A DNA stretch of 64,000 bases, taken from assembly GCA_035649635.1 (NCBI GenBank), contig DASRJE010000154.1, positions 39,225-103,224 on the forward strand, given 5' to 3'. Of this stretch, positions 41,801 to 50,808 are shown one piece after another. Position numbers and translations under genes: made by a program. The notes beneath the pieces were generated by a model, which was given only the letters and a program-made list of their open reading frames with translations, made no database searches and was not told the origin of the DNA. Each line of letters begins with the position of its first letter. Position 1 is the first letter of the stretch. The stretch comes from Gp6-AA40 sp035649635 (lineage in GTDB: Bacteria; Acidobacteriota; Vicinamibacteria; Vicinamibacterales; UBA2999).

Positions 41801-42022
41801 TCACTCCTCCGTGGGCTTTCTGACTCCCGCCGTTTCGGTGCTCTCGCTTTCAACCTGATCGAACGCTTGCGCCAGGCGATCGAGGAACTGTTGGCGAGAG
41901 TCGAAGCAGGCGCTCCAGCCTGACGCGACGTGCTCGATTCGGCCTTGCATCGTCCCCGACGCGAAGCTCGTGCCACGCCGGAAGTGGATGACGAAGGCGC
42001 CTGTTTTCAGTAACTGGCTCAT
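41801..42022 (-). CDS. small conserved-type protein, unknown function
   Basis: 73 residues: MSQLLKTGAFVIHFRRGTSFASG, then GRIEHVASGWSACFDSRQQFLDRLAQAF and an acidic tail. The pattern FVIHFR...GRIEHVASG...F.S...FL is seen in many small bacterial proteins of about 70 residues that lack an assigned function. It is 18 bases downstream of the aldehyde dehydrogenase gene on the same strand, so probably the last gene of that operon. It is convergent with the AraC gene. Confidence 0.7.
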   Translation of the reverse strand: MSQLLKTGAFVIHFRRGTSFASGTMQGRIEHVASGWSACFDSRQQFLDRLAQAFDQVESESTETAGVRKPTEE

Positions 42023-42040
42023 TTTGGTTTCGCCGTTGCC

Positions 42041-43564
42041 TTACACGAGGTGATAGGCGACGCGCTTGATGTTCAGGAGTTGGCGATACGTCACGTTGTC
42101 GGACGTCGAGTTGCCGCCGAGCGTGCCGCACCCGAGCGTCATCGAGGGCGGCAGTCCCGTCGTCATGCCGCAGCAGCCAAGTGCACCCGGCGAGTTGACG
42201 ATGATGCGGCTAGCCGGCATCGCCTGGGCAAACCGGTCGACCCGGGCAGTGCTTGCGGTGTGGATGATTGCCGTGTGGCCGGTGCCCGCGCGTTCGAGCA
42301 GGCTTGTACACAACGTCAATGCTTCGTCGGGACTCGTCACGGTGAAAAGCGAGAGCACAGGTGCGAGCTTCTCGCCCCCGTAGGGTCCCTCGACATCGGC
42401 GGCCGTGGTCCTGACGATCAGGAGACGAATGGGCTGGGGGCGAGCAATCCCAAAGCGCGCGGCGATGTCGCTGGCAGACTGACCGATTAGATCGGGTCGG
42501 AGCGATTTGGTTGCTGCATCCATCGCCCCGGCAGTGAACGTTTTGGCTTCCTCAGGCGTGAGGAGGTAGGCCCCCTCTCGGATCAGTGCCTGGGTAAATG
42601 ACGCATCGATTCCGGCATCGACGACCAGGTTATGTTCGGCACCGCAGATCATTCCGTTGTCGAATGCTTTACTCAAGACCACCGCAGCCGCCGCGCTGTC
42701 CACGTCGGCGTCGTCGCAGATCCACGCCGGTGCGTTTCCCGGTCCGACTCCGATTGCCGGTGTGCCGGAGCTGTACGCGGCTCGCACGAGACCAGCGCCA
42801 CCGGTCACGAGGACCATCCCTACGCCGCGATGACGCATCAACTTCGTCGTCATCATCCTGTTGCCGGGCCGTGTCCACTGGATCAGATCAGGCGGCACCG
42901 AGTGCGAACACAAGACCTCGCGGACGACGTTGCTGAACATCGTGGCAACGCGGCGAGCCTTCTGCGGAAAGCTGAGGATCAACCCGTTGCGTGTCTTGAG
43001 CGCGATCAATGTTTTGAAGATGGCGGTCGCGATGGGATTTGTCTGTGGCACGACCGCAAAGATCACGCCGACCGGGCTCGCCAGCTCCGTGACCTTTCGA
43101 TCGGCGTCAACCGAGAGCACGCCGTGTGCTGTCTCGTGTGATAGCGATTCATAGACGGTCTGGCTTGCAAAGCGATTCTTCAGCGTCTTGTCCGCGACAT
43201 TGCCACGGCCGGTCTCCTGGACTGTCCTTCGAGCGAGCTCCTCTGCGTGGTCCGACAGCGTGTCACTGAGCGCCGACAGCAACTCGTCGACGCGCCATTC
43301 TGACCAGCGTGCATATGCCCGCTGCGCGGCGCGCGCACGCGCAACCATGCTGTCCACTTCCAATTCGGTGGCGAGCTCGTTGTTGGCGGCTGAGGCCAGG
43401 CGGTCGGCAATCTCGCGAAGATCGTCCGGCACCGCTCCGTCATCAAGCGCACGCACGATCTCGAGCCCGAGGGCAGGTTGTTCGTCGAGCAAACGCTCCA
43501 GGACTCCTGGCAGCAGCGGCGTGGTGCGGTCGGCGACCGCAGATGATGAAACCTGTTCACGCAT
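42041..43564 (-). CDS. CoA-acylating aldehyde dehydrogenase
   Basis: 507 residues from the ATG at 43564, with CAGGAG upstream. The features are those of the CoA-dependent branch (EutE, PduP and the N-terminus of AdhE): SPVGVIFAVVPQTNPIATAIFKTLIALKTRNGLILSFPQKA, LVTGGAGLVRAAYSSGTPAIGVGPGNAPAWICDDADV and the catalytic cysteine in NGMICGAEHNLVVD. It would interconvert an aldehyde and an acyl-CoA with NAD(H). The gene lies 56 bases downstream of an acyl-CoA ligase gene, so the two could link an acid, its CoA ester and its aldehyde. No microcompartment shell gene is nearby. The substrate is unknown. Confidence 0.87.
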   Translation of the reverse strand: MREQVSSSAVADRTTPLLPGVLERLLDEQPALGLEIVRALDDGAVPDDLREIADRLASAANNELATELEVDSMVARARAAQRAYARWSEWRVDELLSALSDTLSDHAEELARRTVQETGRGNVADKTLKNRFASQTVYESLSHETAHGVLSVDADRKVTELASPVGVIFAVVPQTNPIATAIFKTLIALKTRNGLILSFPQKARRVATMFSNVVREVLCSHSVPPDLIQWTRPGNRMMTTKLMRHRGVGMVLVTGGAGLVRAAYSSGTPAIGVGPGNAPAWICDDADVDSAAAAVVLSKAFDNGMICGAEHNLVVDAGIDASFTQALIREGAYLLTPEEAKTFTAGAMDAATKSLRPDLIGQSASDIAARFGIARPQPIRLLIVRTTAADVEGPYGGEKLAPVLSLFTVTSPDEALTLCTSLLERAGTGHTAIIHTASTARVDRFAQAMPASRIIVNSPGALGCCGMTTGLPPSMTLGCGTLGGNSTSDNVTYRQLLNIKRVAYHLV

Positions 43565-43620
43565 GACTAGTGACTCCTGACTCAACTGAGGTGTGAAGTG
43601 AGTGGCACGGCGTGCTCGCC

Positions 43621-45240
43621 TCACGCGCCGGGCGCGACGAGGTTCTCCGCGTGCCAGTTCCGGAATCGTTGCCGCAGTTCGCTCTTCAGCAACTTGCCGG
43701 TCGAGGTGTGGGGCAACTCCGGCACGAACACGACGTCATCCGGCAGTTGCCATTTGGCAAAGGTGCCAGCAAGAAACGAGCGCAGTTCGTCGGCATTGAC
43801 CACTGCCGTCGGCTTGAGCACCACGAGCGCGAGCGGTCGCTCCTGCCATTTGGGATCGGGCACCGCAACGACCGCGGCTTCCGCGACCGCGGGATGCGCA
43901 ACCAACGCGTTCTCCATGTCGATTGAACTGATCCACTCGCCGCCGGACTTGATCAGGTCTTTCTTGCGGTCGGTAATGCGGATGTACCCTTCGGCGTCGA
44001 TCGTCGCGATGTCGCCGGTGCGGAACCAGCCATCCGTGGTCCACGCCTGACGATCGGGCAGCTTGAAATACCGGTCGGCGACGAACGGTCCTCGGACTTC
44101 AAGTTCGCCCGGCGTTGCTCCATCCCACGCCACCTCTCCGCGTTCGTCGACCGATCGAATCTCGGTGAAAGGACCCGGAACGCCTTGTGTCGCGCGGACT
44201 TTGAATCGTTCGACCTCGGGCCACGATTCCATGTGAGGCTTGAGTGTTGAAACCGTGGCGATCGGAGAAGTCTCCGTCAGTCCCCACACCTGGAGCACAC
44301 GCGCACCGAACGGTTCGAAGCGTCGAACGAGCGCTTCGGGGGCGGCCGAACCGCCCACCACGATTCGGAGTCCCGGCTCCAGTCGCCAACGATCTGGCTC
44401 ACGCTCGAGCGCGTTGAGCACCGCCAGCCAGACCGTCGGGACTGCGCCGGTCAGCGTCACACGGTGCGTCGACAGCAAATCGAGGATGCGTTCCGGCTGC
44501 AGATTCGGACCGGGCAGCACGAATGCGCTGCCATTCATCACACCGGCAAACGGCATGCCCCAGGCAGTCGCGTGAAACATCGACATCGCTGGGAGGATCG
44601 TGTCCCGACGCGAAATCGCGAAGTGGTCCGGCAGTGAAATCGAGAGCGCGTGCAAAGAGATGGAGCGATGCGTGTACACAACTCCCTTGGGCTGGCCGGT
44701 CGTGCCCGACGTGTAGCACATGCCCGCTGGGTCGTCTTCAGTGATTTCTGGATAGACAGGATCCGCATCACACGTCGCGAGCTGCGCCTCATAGTCTTCG
44801 TACCCATGAGCATCAGATCCACCGCTGCAGGGAGCGACGATCACGTGCTCGAGGCGTACGAGGTCCTTGATCCGATCGAAGACAGGTAAGAGCACATCGT
44901 CAACGAGAAGGAAGCGGTCCTCGGCGTGATTGACGATGTATGCCAGTTCGTCCGGATGCAGCCGGAGATTCAACGTGTGGAGTACGCCACCGATCGCCGG
45001 CACGGCAAAGTACGCTTCGAGATGCCTGTGGTGGTTCCACATCAGAGTGGCCACGCGATCGCCCTGACGCAGGCCGAGTCGCTGAAGCATTGCCGCCAAC
45101 GCTCGCGCCCGGTGATAGAAGTCAGCGTAGGTATAGCGGTGCGTCGAATTGTCAGGGCGTTGCGACACGATGGTCGCGGCCGGAAACAATCGTCCCGCTC
45201 GCTCCAGAAGCGACGTGAGTGTCAGTTGAAACGGCATCAT
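43621..45240 (-). CDS. AMP-forming acyl-CoA ligase
   Basis: 539 residues of the ANL superfamily. The ATP loop is MCYTSGTTGQPKGVVYTHRS. Later motifs are VWGLTETSPIATV, RTGDIATIDAEGYIRITDRKKDLIKSGGEWISSIDMENALVAHPAV and the catalytic lysine region TSTGKLLKSELRQRF. Sequence style (AVPAIGGVLHTLNLRLHPDELAYIVNHAEDRFLLVDD) is that of medium- to long-chain fatty acyl-CoA ligases. The ATG overlaps the stop of the small membrane-protein gene (ATGA at 45237-45240). It is followed by the CoA-acylating aldehyde dehydrogenase. Substrate length cannot be told from sequence. Confidence 0.88.
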   Translation of the reverse strand: MMPFQLTLTSLLERAGRLFPAATIVSQRPDNSTHRYTYADFYHRARALAAMLQRLGLRQGDRVATLMWNHHRHLEAYFAVPAIGGVLHTLNLRLHPDELAYIVNHAEDRFLLVDDVLLPVFDRIKDLVRLEHVIVAPCSGGSDAHGYEDYEAQLATCDADPVYPEITEDDPAGMCYTSGTTGQPKGVVYTHRSISLHALSISLPDHFAISRRDTILPAMSMFHATAWGMPFAGVMNGSAFVLPGPNLQPERILDLLSTHRVTLTGAVPTVWLAVLNALEREPDRWRLEPGLRIVVGGSAAPEALVRRFEPFGARVLQVWGLTETSPIATVSTLKPHMESWPEVERFKVRATQGVPGPFTEIRSVDERGEVAWDGATPGELEVRGPFVADRYFKLPDRQAWTTDGWFRTGDIATIDAEGYIRITDRKKDLIKSGGEWISSIDMENALVAHPAVAEAAVVAVPDPKWQERPLALVVLKPTAVVNADELRSFLAGTFAKWQLPDDVVFVPELPHTSTGKLLKSELRQRFRNWHAENLVAPGA

Positions 45241-45497
45241 GACGGGTTCATCGCACGGTGGCCGTGCGCTCCGTGATGCGAGCCGTTGGTCGGCGCCGGA
45301 GCTGTGAAAAGTTCTGCCGCCAACCGGTCGACGATCCAGCCAACCATCGACACGAATTCGAGGGTCAGCCTTGCAGCGATGAGCGTGGCTGCATGATTTC
45401 GATCCAGGCGGTCTGCCGCCCAGATGACCAGGCCGGCCAGGCGGATTGCCAGCCAGAAGAGGAGTCGCTCGGAGCGTGAATTGCTGTTGGTAAACAT
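45237..45497 (-). CDS. small membrane-associated protein, unknown function
   Basis: 86 residues. Two hydrophobic or amphipathic segments are visible (LLFWLAIRLAGLVIWAADRL and LEFVSMVGWIVDRLAAELF), with a histidine-rich tail (NGSHHGAHGH). The stop overlaps the acyl-CoA ligase start by 4 bases, so the two are translationally coupled, which is the main reason to accept it as a gene. No family recognised. Confidence 0.65.
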   Translation of the reverse strand: MFTNSNSRSERLLFWLAIRLAGLVIWAADRLDRNHAATLIAARLTLEFVSMVGWIVDRLAAELFTAPAPTNGSHHGAHGHRAMNPS

Positions 45498-45527
45498 GTC
45501 GTTTCTCGTGTGAATGCGTGAGCCACG

Positions 45528-46061
45528 TCAGTGGGCGAGTGAGATGAGGTTGTTGTCGACGGCAAACGGTCCAATGACCGCGCGCGCCCTGAGAAGCGCC
45601 TCCTCGTTGTCCTCGTCGCTATGGACGACGCCGGCCAGCGTGACGTGACCGTTTCTGACGGCGATGTGGATCAGGTAGCTGCCGCCGATCGCGTAGCGCG
45701 CACGGAAGTCATCCGTGTAAACGTGTTTGAACACTGCGTGACGAATCCAATCGTCTTGTGCGGAAATCGGGAGTGGCTGTACCTTGTTGGCGACGTGGGA
45801 CACGCCAGCGACACGCTCGAGGGCGACCACAGCCTCCGACACCAGGCCTGCCTGGTAGGCGTAGCCTTCGAGCGTGACAGTGCCGTGATCGATGGAGAAC
45901 GTGAGGAGATCGAAGACGCCGTAGCTGGGCAGTTGTTCGAGCGCGCGCGCGACCGAGTCGGCAATGTGATGATCGGCAGGATGCGCATTCAACGTTCTGG
46001 TGGTGCCGGGAAGCACGGTCGTCGCCAGTGCGCATGCGATCCAGGCGAGTCGATGTGGCAT
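45528..46061 (-). CDS. secreted BON-domain protein
   Basis: 177 residues with a signal peptide (about 1-27, ending near NAHPADHH). Two BON domains follow: DSVARALEQLPSYGVFDLLTFSIDHGTVTLEGYAYQAGLVSEAVVALERVAGVSHVANKVQ, and RHAVFKHVYTDDFRARYAIGGSYLIHIAVRNGHVTLAGVVHSDEDNEEALLRARAVIGPFAVDNNL. BON domains bind lipid or peptidoglycan surfaces in the periplasm (OsmY-like). It heads the operon with the small membrane protein, the acyl-CoA ligase and the aldehyde dehydrogenase, and is divergent from the large regulator at 46204. Confidence 0.85.
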   Translation of the reverse strand: MPHRLAWIACALATTVLPGTTRTLNAHPADHHIADSVARALEQLPSYGVFDLLTFSIDHGTVTLEGYAYQAGLVSEAVVALERVAGVSHVANKVQPLPISAQDDWIRHAVFKHVYTDDFRARYAIGGSYLIHIAVRNGHVTLAGVVHSDEDNEEALLRARAVIGPFAVDNNLISLAH

Positions 46062-46203
46062 TGAAGTGCTCCGTTCTTGGTGTGAGTGCGGCTATTCCGT
46101 ATGAGCAAGGCGAGAATAACGACCCGATCGAAGCCCGGTCATAACGCCGTGGTGAGGTTGTAGTGATGTTTCGGTTACGCCCACCAGCGGATGGGCGTCA
46201 CGG

Positions 46204-49002
46204 ATGGCCAACCACCTGACATTCGGGCACTTCCGGCTCGATCCGACCAATGAATGCCTGTGGGAGGGCGACCGCTCCATCGCCCTTCGGCCCAAGGCGT
46301 ACGCGGTGCTGAAGCACCTGATCGATCACTGCGGCCAGCTCGTCACCAAGCAACAACTGCTCGAGGCGGTGTGGCCAGGGACATTTGTTGGCGACGCGGT
46401 TCTGAAGGCGAGCATCAAGCAGCTTCGCGAGGCGCTCGCCGATGATGCCGAATCGCCTCGCTACATCGCGACGGCACATCGGCGCGGCTATCGCTTTATC
46501 GCCGAGGCGTCGTCTCCCGAAGTCCACGAAGCGGCCACCGATCGGACTGAGCGCGCCGTCGCCTTGACGCCGGCGACCGGGGTCTTGGGTCGCGAGCAGG
46601 AATTCACGAGGATGCGCCATTGCCTCGAGCGGACGCTCCAGGGTGACCGGCAGGTGGTGTTCGTCACCGGCGAGGCCGGCATCGGGAAGACGACGCTTGT
46701 GAACGCGGTGATCGCGCAGGTGGTCGGGACTCACGCCTTTGCCGTGGCGCGAGGGCAGTGCCTCGAACAGTACGGAGCATGCGAAGCGTACCTCCCAGTC
46801 ATGGATGCGTTCTCGCGCCTGGCCCGCACGCGTGGCGGTGAATGGGTCACGGCACCCTTGCGCCAGCATGCGCCGGCATGGCTGGCCGAACTGCCATCGT
46901 TGATTGCGGCGCCTGAACGCGCCGTTCTGCAGCAGCAGGTGGGTGCGGCGACGCGCGAACGCATGCTTCGCGAGATGGCCGACGCGGTCGAGGCGATGAC
47001 GATCGAGGTCCCGCTGATTCTGGTGCTCGAGGATCTGCACTGGAGCGACTACTCGACGCTCGATCTGATTGGATACCTGGCTCGCCGCCGCGACCGGGCC
47101 AGACTGATGGTGATCGGGACGTATCGGCCCGTCGATGTCATCGTCAGTGAACACCCGCTTAAGGACGTGAAGCGTGAGCTGCAGGCACACGGCTTATGCC
47201 AGGAGTTGCCGCTCGACTACCTGAGTGAAGAGGACGTGGCCGATTACCTCACCGTGCGATTCGGTCGACACGAGTTGCCGAGGAGACTCACGCGGCTCAT
47301 TCATCGCCGGACCGAGGGGAACCCGCTGTTCATGGTCAACATCGTCCAGTACCTGATCGATGAGCATGTGATTGCGGAATCACACGGGTGCTGGGTGATG
47401 GAGGACCCCAGTGCAGAGATCGAAGCCGGGGTTCCCGAAAACGTCCGCCAACTGATCGAGAAACAGATCGAACGCCTCGACGCAGACGAGCGGATCGTGC
47501 TCGAGGGTGCCAGCGTCGTCGGCATGGAGTGTTCGTCGGTCGCGATTGCCGCGGGGCTCGGTGTCAAGACCGAATGGGTCGAGGAGCGGTGCGAAGCGCT
47601 GGTGCGCCGGCATCAGTTCCTCTCGCCGGCACGCATCGTCGAATTGCCGGACGGCACGATCACCGCGCGCTACAAGTTCAGCCACGTGCTGTATCTCGAG
47701 GTGCCGTATCGATTGCTGCCGGCGATACGCCGGTCACAGATTCATGGGCGCATCGGTCAACGCGGCGAGGCGATCTACGGCGACCGGGTCAGTGAGATCG
47801 CCGCCGAACTCGCAATGCACTTCGAACAGGCGCGCGATTCGTCGCGTGCGGTGAAGTACCTGCTACAGGCGGCGCAGAACGCCACGCATCGCTCCGCGCA
47901 ATACGAGGCGGCGGGGCTGGCACGCCGCGGGCTACAGGCACTCGAGTCGTTGCCTCAGTCATCCGAGCGTGACGAGCGCGAGATGAGACTGCGCCTGATT
48001 CTCGGTGTGGCATTGATGGCGACACGTGGCTTCGCCGCCGCCGAGGTCGAGCCAGTGCTCCGTCGCGGACTCGATCTGTGTCTCGCACAGGGCGCCGCCG
48101 ATCTGGCGTTCATGGTGCAGTGGCAGCTCGGTCTCTTCCATTACTTCCGGGCCGAGCTCGCCGCGGCGCGCGTGGTGGCAGAACGCCTCATCGCGTTCGC
48201 GCAGGTCGCATCGGATCCCGGCATCCGGCTCGAGGCGCACCGCGCGATGGGTGTCACGCTCGTGGACCTTGGGAGGTTCGGAGACGCGCTCGAGCACTTC
48301 GAGCATGTAGTGTCGATGTACGACGGTCAGCCACGCCAGGGTTCGTTTGCCGGGCAGGATCCGAAGGTTGTCAGCGACTGCTTCGCGGCACGGGCGCTCT
48401 GGGCGCTCGGCGACACTGAGGGCGCCGCAACGCGCGTCATGCGCGCCCTCGGGCTCGCCCGGGAACTGCGTCACAACGAGACGCTCGTCATCGCGCATCA
48501 TTTCGCCGCGCATCTCCATCAATTGAGGGGCGAGGCTACGATCGCGCGCCAACACGCCGAGACCGTCATCGACCTGGCAGAGGAGTCTGGGCTCGTGCTC
48601 TGGACCGCGTTCGGACATATGAACCGTGGCTGGGCCCGTGTCGAGCATGACGAGGTGGAAGGGGGCATCCAGGAGTTGGAACGAGGTCTGGCCGCGTACC
48701 AGGCAACAGGTGCAAGACTGTGGCGGGCACACTTCCAGGGACTCCTCGCGCGAGCGTTTGTCAAGGCAGGGCGCGCCGGCGACGCGCTCTCCGTGATCGA
48801 CGACGCAATTGGGCTCGTCGCCCAGACAGCGGACAACTGTTCTGCTGCCGAGTTGCATCGAATTCGTGGTGACGTCCTGATGGTGCTGCCGAGTCCGAAG
48901 CCGGCGCTGGCGTCGTACGAGCAGGCGTTGGTCATCGCCCGGGAGCAGCGCGCGAAGTCCTGGGAACAGCGCATCCTCGCCAGTCAGGCAGCGCTGTCCT
49001 GA
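46204..49002 (+). CDS. winged-helix regulator with AAA ATPase and TPR domains
   Basis: 932 residues. Residues 1-100 are an OmpR/CadC-type winged helix (FGHFRLDPTNECLWEGDRSIALRPKAYAVLKHLIDHCGQLVTKQQLLEAVWPG, ending AHRRGYRFIAE). Residues about 128-470 form an ATPase with Walker A GEAGIGKTT (156-164) and Walker B ILVLEDLHWSD. The C-terminal 450 residues are TPR-like helical repeats (ALEHFEHVVSMYDG, GIQELERGLAAYQATG, ALASYEQALVIAREQ). This architecture resembles LuxR/MalT-type STAND regulators, but with an N-terminal winged helix. It diverges from the BON-ligase-dehydrogenase operon and may control it across the 142-base gap; that is inference. Confidence 0.88.
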   Translation: MANHLTFGHFRLDPTNECLWEGDRSIALRPKAYAVLKHLIDHCGQLVTKQQLLEAVWPGTFVGDAVLKASIKQLREALADDAESPRYIATAHRRGYRFIAEASSPEVHEAATDRTERAVALTPATGVLGREQEFTRMRHCLERTLQGDRQVVFVTGEAGIGKTTLVNAVIAQVVGTHAFAVARGQCLEQYGACEAYLPVMDAFSRLARTRGGEWVTAPLRQHAPAWLAELPSLIAAPERAVLQQQVGAATRERMLREMADAVEAMTIEVPLILVLEDLHWSDYSTLDLIGYLARRRDRARLMVIGTYRPVDVIVSEHPLKDVKRELQAHGLCQELPLDYLSEEDVADYLTVRFGRHELPRRLTRLIHRRTEGNPLFMVNIVQYLIDEHVIAESHGCWVMEDPSAEIEAGVPENVRQLIEKQIERLDADERIVLEGASVVGMECSSVAIAAGLGVKTEWVEERCEALVRRHQFLSPARIVELPDGTITARYKFSHVLYLEVPYRLLPAIRRSQIHGRIGQRGEAIYGDRVSEIAAELAMHFEQARDSSRAVKYLLQAAQNATHRSAQYEAAGLARRGLQALESLPQSSERDEREMRLRLILGVALMATRGFAAAEVEPVLRRGLDLCLAQGAADLAFMVQWQLGLFHYFRAELAAARVVAERLIAFAQVASDPGIRLEAHRAMGVTLVDLGRFGDALEHFEHVVSMYDGQPRQGSFAGQDPKVVSDCFAARALWALGDTEGAATRVMRALGLARELRHNETLVIAHHFAAHLHQLRGEATIARQHAETVIDLAEESGLVLWTAFGHMNRGWARVEHDEVEGGIQELERGLAAYQATGARLWRAHFQGLLARAFVKAGRAGDALSVIDDAIGLVAQTADNCSAAELHRIRGDVLMVLPSPKPALASYEQALVIAREQRAKSWEQRILASQAALS

Positions 49003-49021
49003 CTCCGTTTCGCTCGACGCA

Positions 49022-50758
49022 TCACGGAACGGGACGCTTTGCGTATCCGGGTCCGCGCAACGCTCGACCCGGCCGCTCAGCCGTGATTTGGCCATCGGCC
49101 ACGACAGGGCGGCCGTTCACCAGCACCCATCTGACCCCAACCGAATAACGATTGGAGTCGGTGAATGTCGCGACGTCTCTGATCGTCGCGGCGTCGAAGA
49201 TCGTGACGTCGGCCGCCATGCCAGCTCGCAGGATGCCGCGATCGGAGAGCCCCACGCGGGCAGCAGGTCGAGACGTCATCTTGCGGATCGCCTCTTCGAG
49301 AGTCAGCAGCCGTTCATCCCGCACGTACGTGCCGAGAATGCGCGGGAATGAACCCCAACCGCGCGGGTGAGACTTCGTGTCCGACAGCGGTCCATCTTCT
49401 GCTTTCGCCGGTGAATCGGTGCCGATGGCGACGAGCGGATCCTTCAACGCCAGCCGCACGTCAGCCTCCGTCATGATCGAGATGACCGCACCACTTTCTC
49501 CGTGATCGGCGATGACGACGTCCATCAACGCCTCGCGCGGCTCTTTGCCCATCAGCCTCCCGATCTCGGTAATCGTTTTCCCCTCGTACTTCTTCAGATC
49601 GGCGTTGAGCACCGCCGTGAGCAACACGCCGTCTCCGCCGCCGGAGCCGTACCACTGGTTCTCCCAGCCTTTGGCGTTGGGGTCCGCCATCTCCTTCTTG
49701 GCGCGCTCTCGCTGCACCGGGTCCTTCAGACGCGCGACCATCGCGTCCTTGCCGCCTTCACGCACCCAGATGGGAAGACACGCGTCGAGCGCATTCGATG
49801 CGCGGACGTACGGATATTGATTTGCCGTGATGTCCAGGCCGCGGTCGCGCGCCGCATGAATCCTCGCGAGCACCTCGGGCATCTTGCCCCAATTCGCTTT
49901 GTAGGCAGTTTTGAGGTGAAAGATTTCTGCCGGAATCCGCGCGCGTTCGGCGATTGCGAACACCTCGTCGAGCGACTCAAAAATACTGCCGCCTTCCGAG
50001 CGCTGGTGCGTGATGTAAATGCCGCCGTACTGCGCGGCCACTCTCGCCAGCTCCACGAGTTCGTCCGTCGACGCGAACCGATCGGGGACGTACTGGAGCG
50101 ACGAACTGAGACCGAGCGCGCCCTGTTCCATAGCCTGCGCGACCAGGCGCTTCATCTCGGTGAGTTCCTCCGGCGTTGCGGCGCGATCGGTTTCGTGAAG
50201 CACGTATTGCCGCACACCGCCGGCACCCACGAACGTGGCGACGTTGATCGCCGGGTGGGTGCGCTGGTCGAGTCGCGCGAAATAGTCCGCAAGGCTGCGC
50301 CAGTCAACCGTTACCCCGTAGTGTGACGCCGAGGCAGAAAAGATCTCGGCCACCAGGTGGTCGTTGAGCGGTGCGATCGACGATCCTTCGCCAGTCACCT
50401 CCGTCGTCACGCCTTGCAGAATCTTGCTGGCAGCCCGGTTATCCACGAGGATGTTGAACTCCGACTGCCCGAGCATGTCGATGAATCCGGGCGCGACGAC
50501 GAGGTTGGTGGCGTCAATCTGTTGGGTGGCTTTGGCCGTCTGGAGGTCGCCAATGCGAACGACGCGATCGCCACGAATGCCGACGTCGGCGCGAAACCAT
50601 GGCGCACCGGTGCCGTCGACCACACGCCCATTGCTGATGACGATGTCGTACGCGTCATCGGACGCATCGGACGCATCGGACGCCGCGGTCGTTCGAGGGC
50701 GATCGCAGGCAACGAGAAGCGCTGCCAACACGAACAGCGTCGCGGTCTTGAGGCTCAC
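49022..50758 (-). CDS. N-acyl-D-amino-acid deacylase-like amidohydrolase lipoprotein
   Basis: 578 residues with a lipobox LVAC (Cys18), so a membrane-anchored periplasmic or outer-membrane protein. The amidohydrolase/D-aminoacylase pattern is clear: DIVISNGRVVDGTGAPWFRADVGIRGDRVVRIG, GVTTEVTGEGSSIAPLND, YVPDRFASTDELVELARVAAQYGGIYITHQRSEGG, AIGTDSPAKAEDGPLSDTKSHPRGWGSFPRILGTYVRDERLLTLEEAIRKMTSRPAARVGLSDRG. The usual HxHxD metal motif after PGFID is absent: residues 90-101 read PGFIDMLGQSEF. Metal binding must therefore use fewer ligands or a different set. A 9-base tandem repeat encodes the Asp-Ala-Ser linker after the lipobox. Confidence 0.85.
   Translation of the reverse strand: MSLKTATLFVLAALLVACDRPRTTAASDASDASDDAYDIVISNGRVVDGTGAPWFRADVGIRGDRVVRIGDLQTAKATQQIDATNLVVAPGFIDMLGQSEFNILVDNRAASKILQGVTTEVTGEGSSIAPLNDHLVAEIFSASASHYGVTVDWRSLADYFARLDQRTHPAINVATFVGAGGVRQYVLHETDRAATPEELTEMKRLVAQAMEQGALGLSSSLQYVPDRFASTDELVELARVAAQYGGIYITHQRSEGGSIFESLDEVFAIAERARIPAEIFHLKTAYKANWGKMPEVLARIHAARDRGLDITANQYPYVRASNALDACLPIWVREGGKDAMVARLKDPVQRERAKKEMADPNAKGWENQWYGSGGGDGVLLTAVLNADLKKYEGKTITEIGRLMGKEPREALMDVVIADHGESGAVISIMTEADVRLALKDPLVAIGTDSPAKAEDGPLSDTKSHPRGWGSFPRILGTYVRDERLLTLEEAIRKMTSRPAARVGLSDRGILRAGMAADVTIFDAATIRDVATFTDSNRYSVGVRWVLVNGRPVVADGQITAERPGRALRGPGYAKRPVP
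50653..50682. repeat. short tandem repeat, unit cggacgcat
   Basis: About three copies of the 9-base unit CGGACGCAT lie within the deacylase coding sequence and encode the repeated Ser-Asp-Ala linker after the lipidated cysteine. Copy number could vary by slippage without breaking the frame, because the unit is a multiple of three. Confidence 0.6.
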
Positions 50759-50808
50759 AGAGTGAATGGATTATACGGGGCGGAACCGCGCGCGTCTCCC
50801 AGTTGCAC

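Noticed and set aside
42041..43564. BoxD candidate
   Set aside because: The motifs are those of CoA-acylating dehydrogenases (EutE/PduP type), not of NADP-dependent semialdehyde dehydrogenases. It is also far from the box genes and lacks the operator motif.
46198..49095. Minus-strand open frames of 330 and 378 codons
   Set aside because: Both are antisense to the winged-helix/ATPase/TPR regulator, whose three domains are clear in the plus frame.
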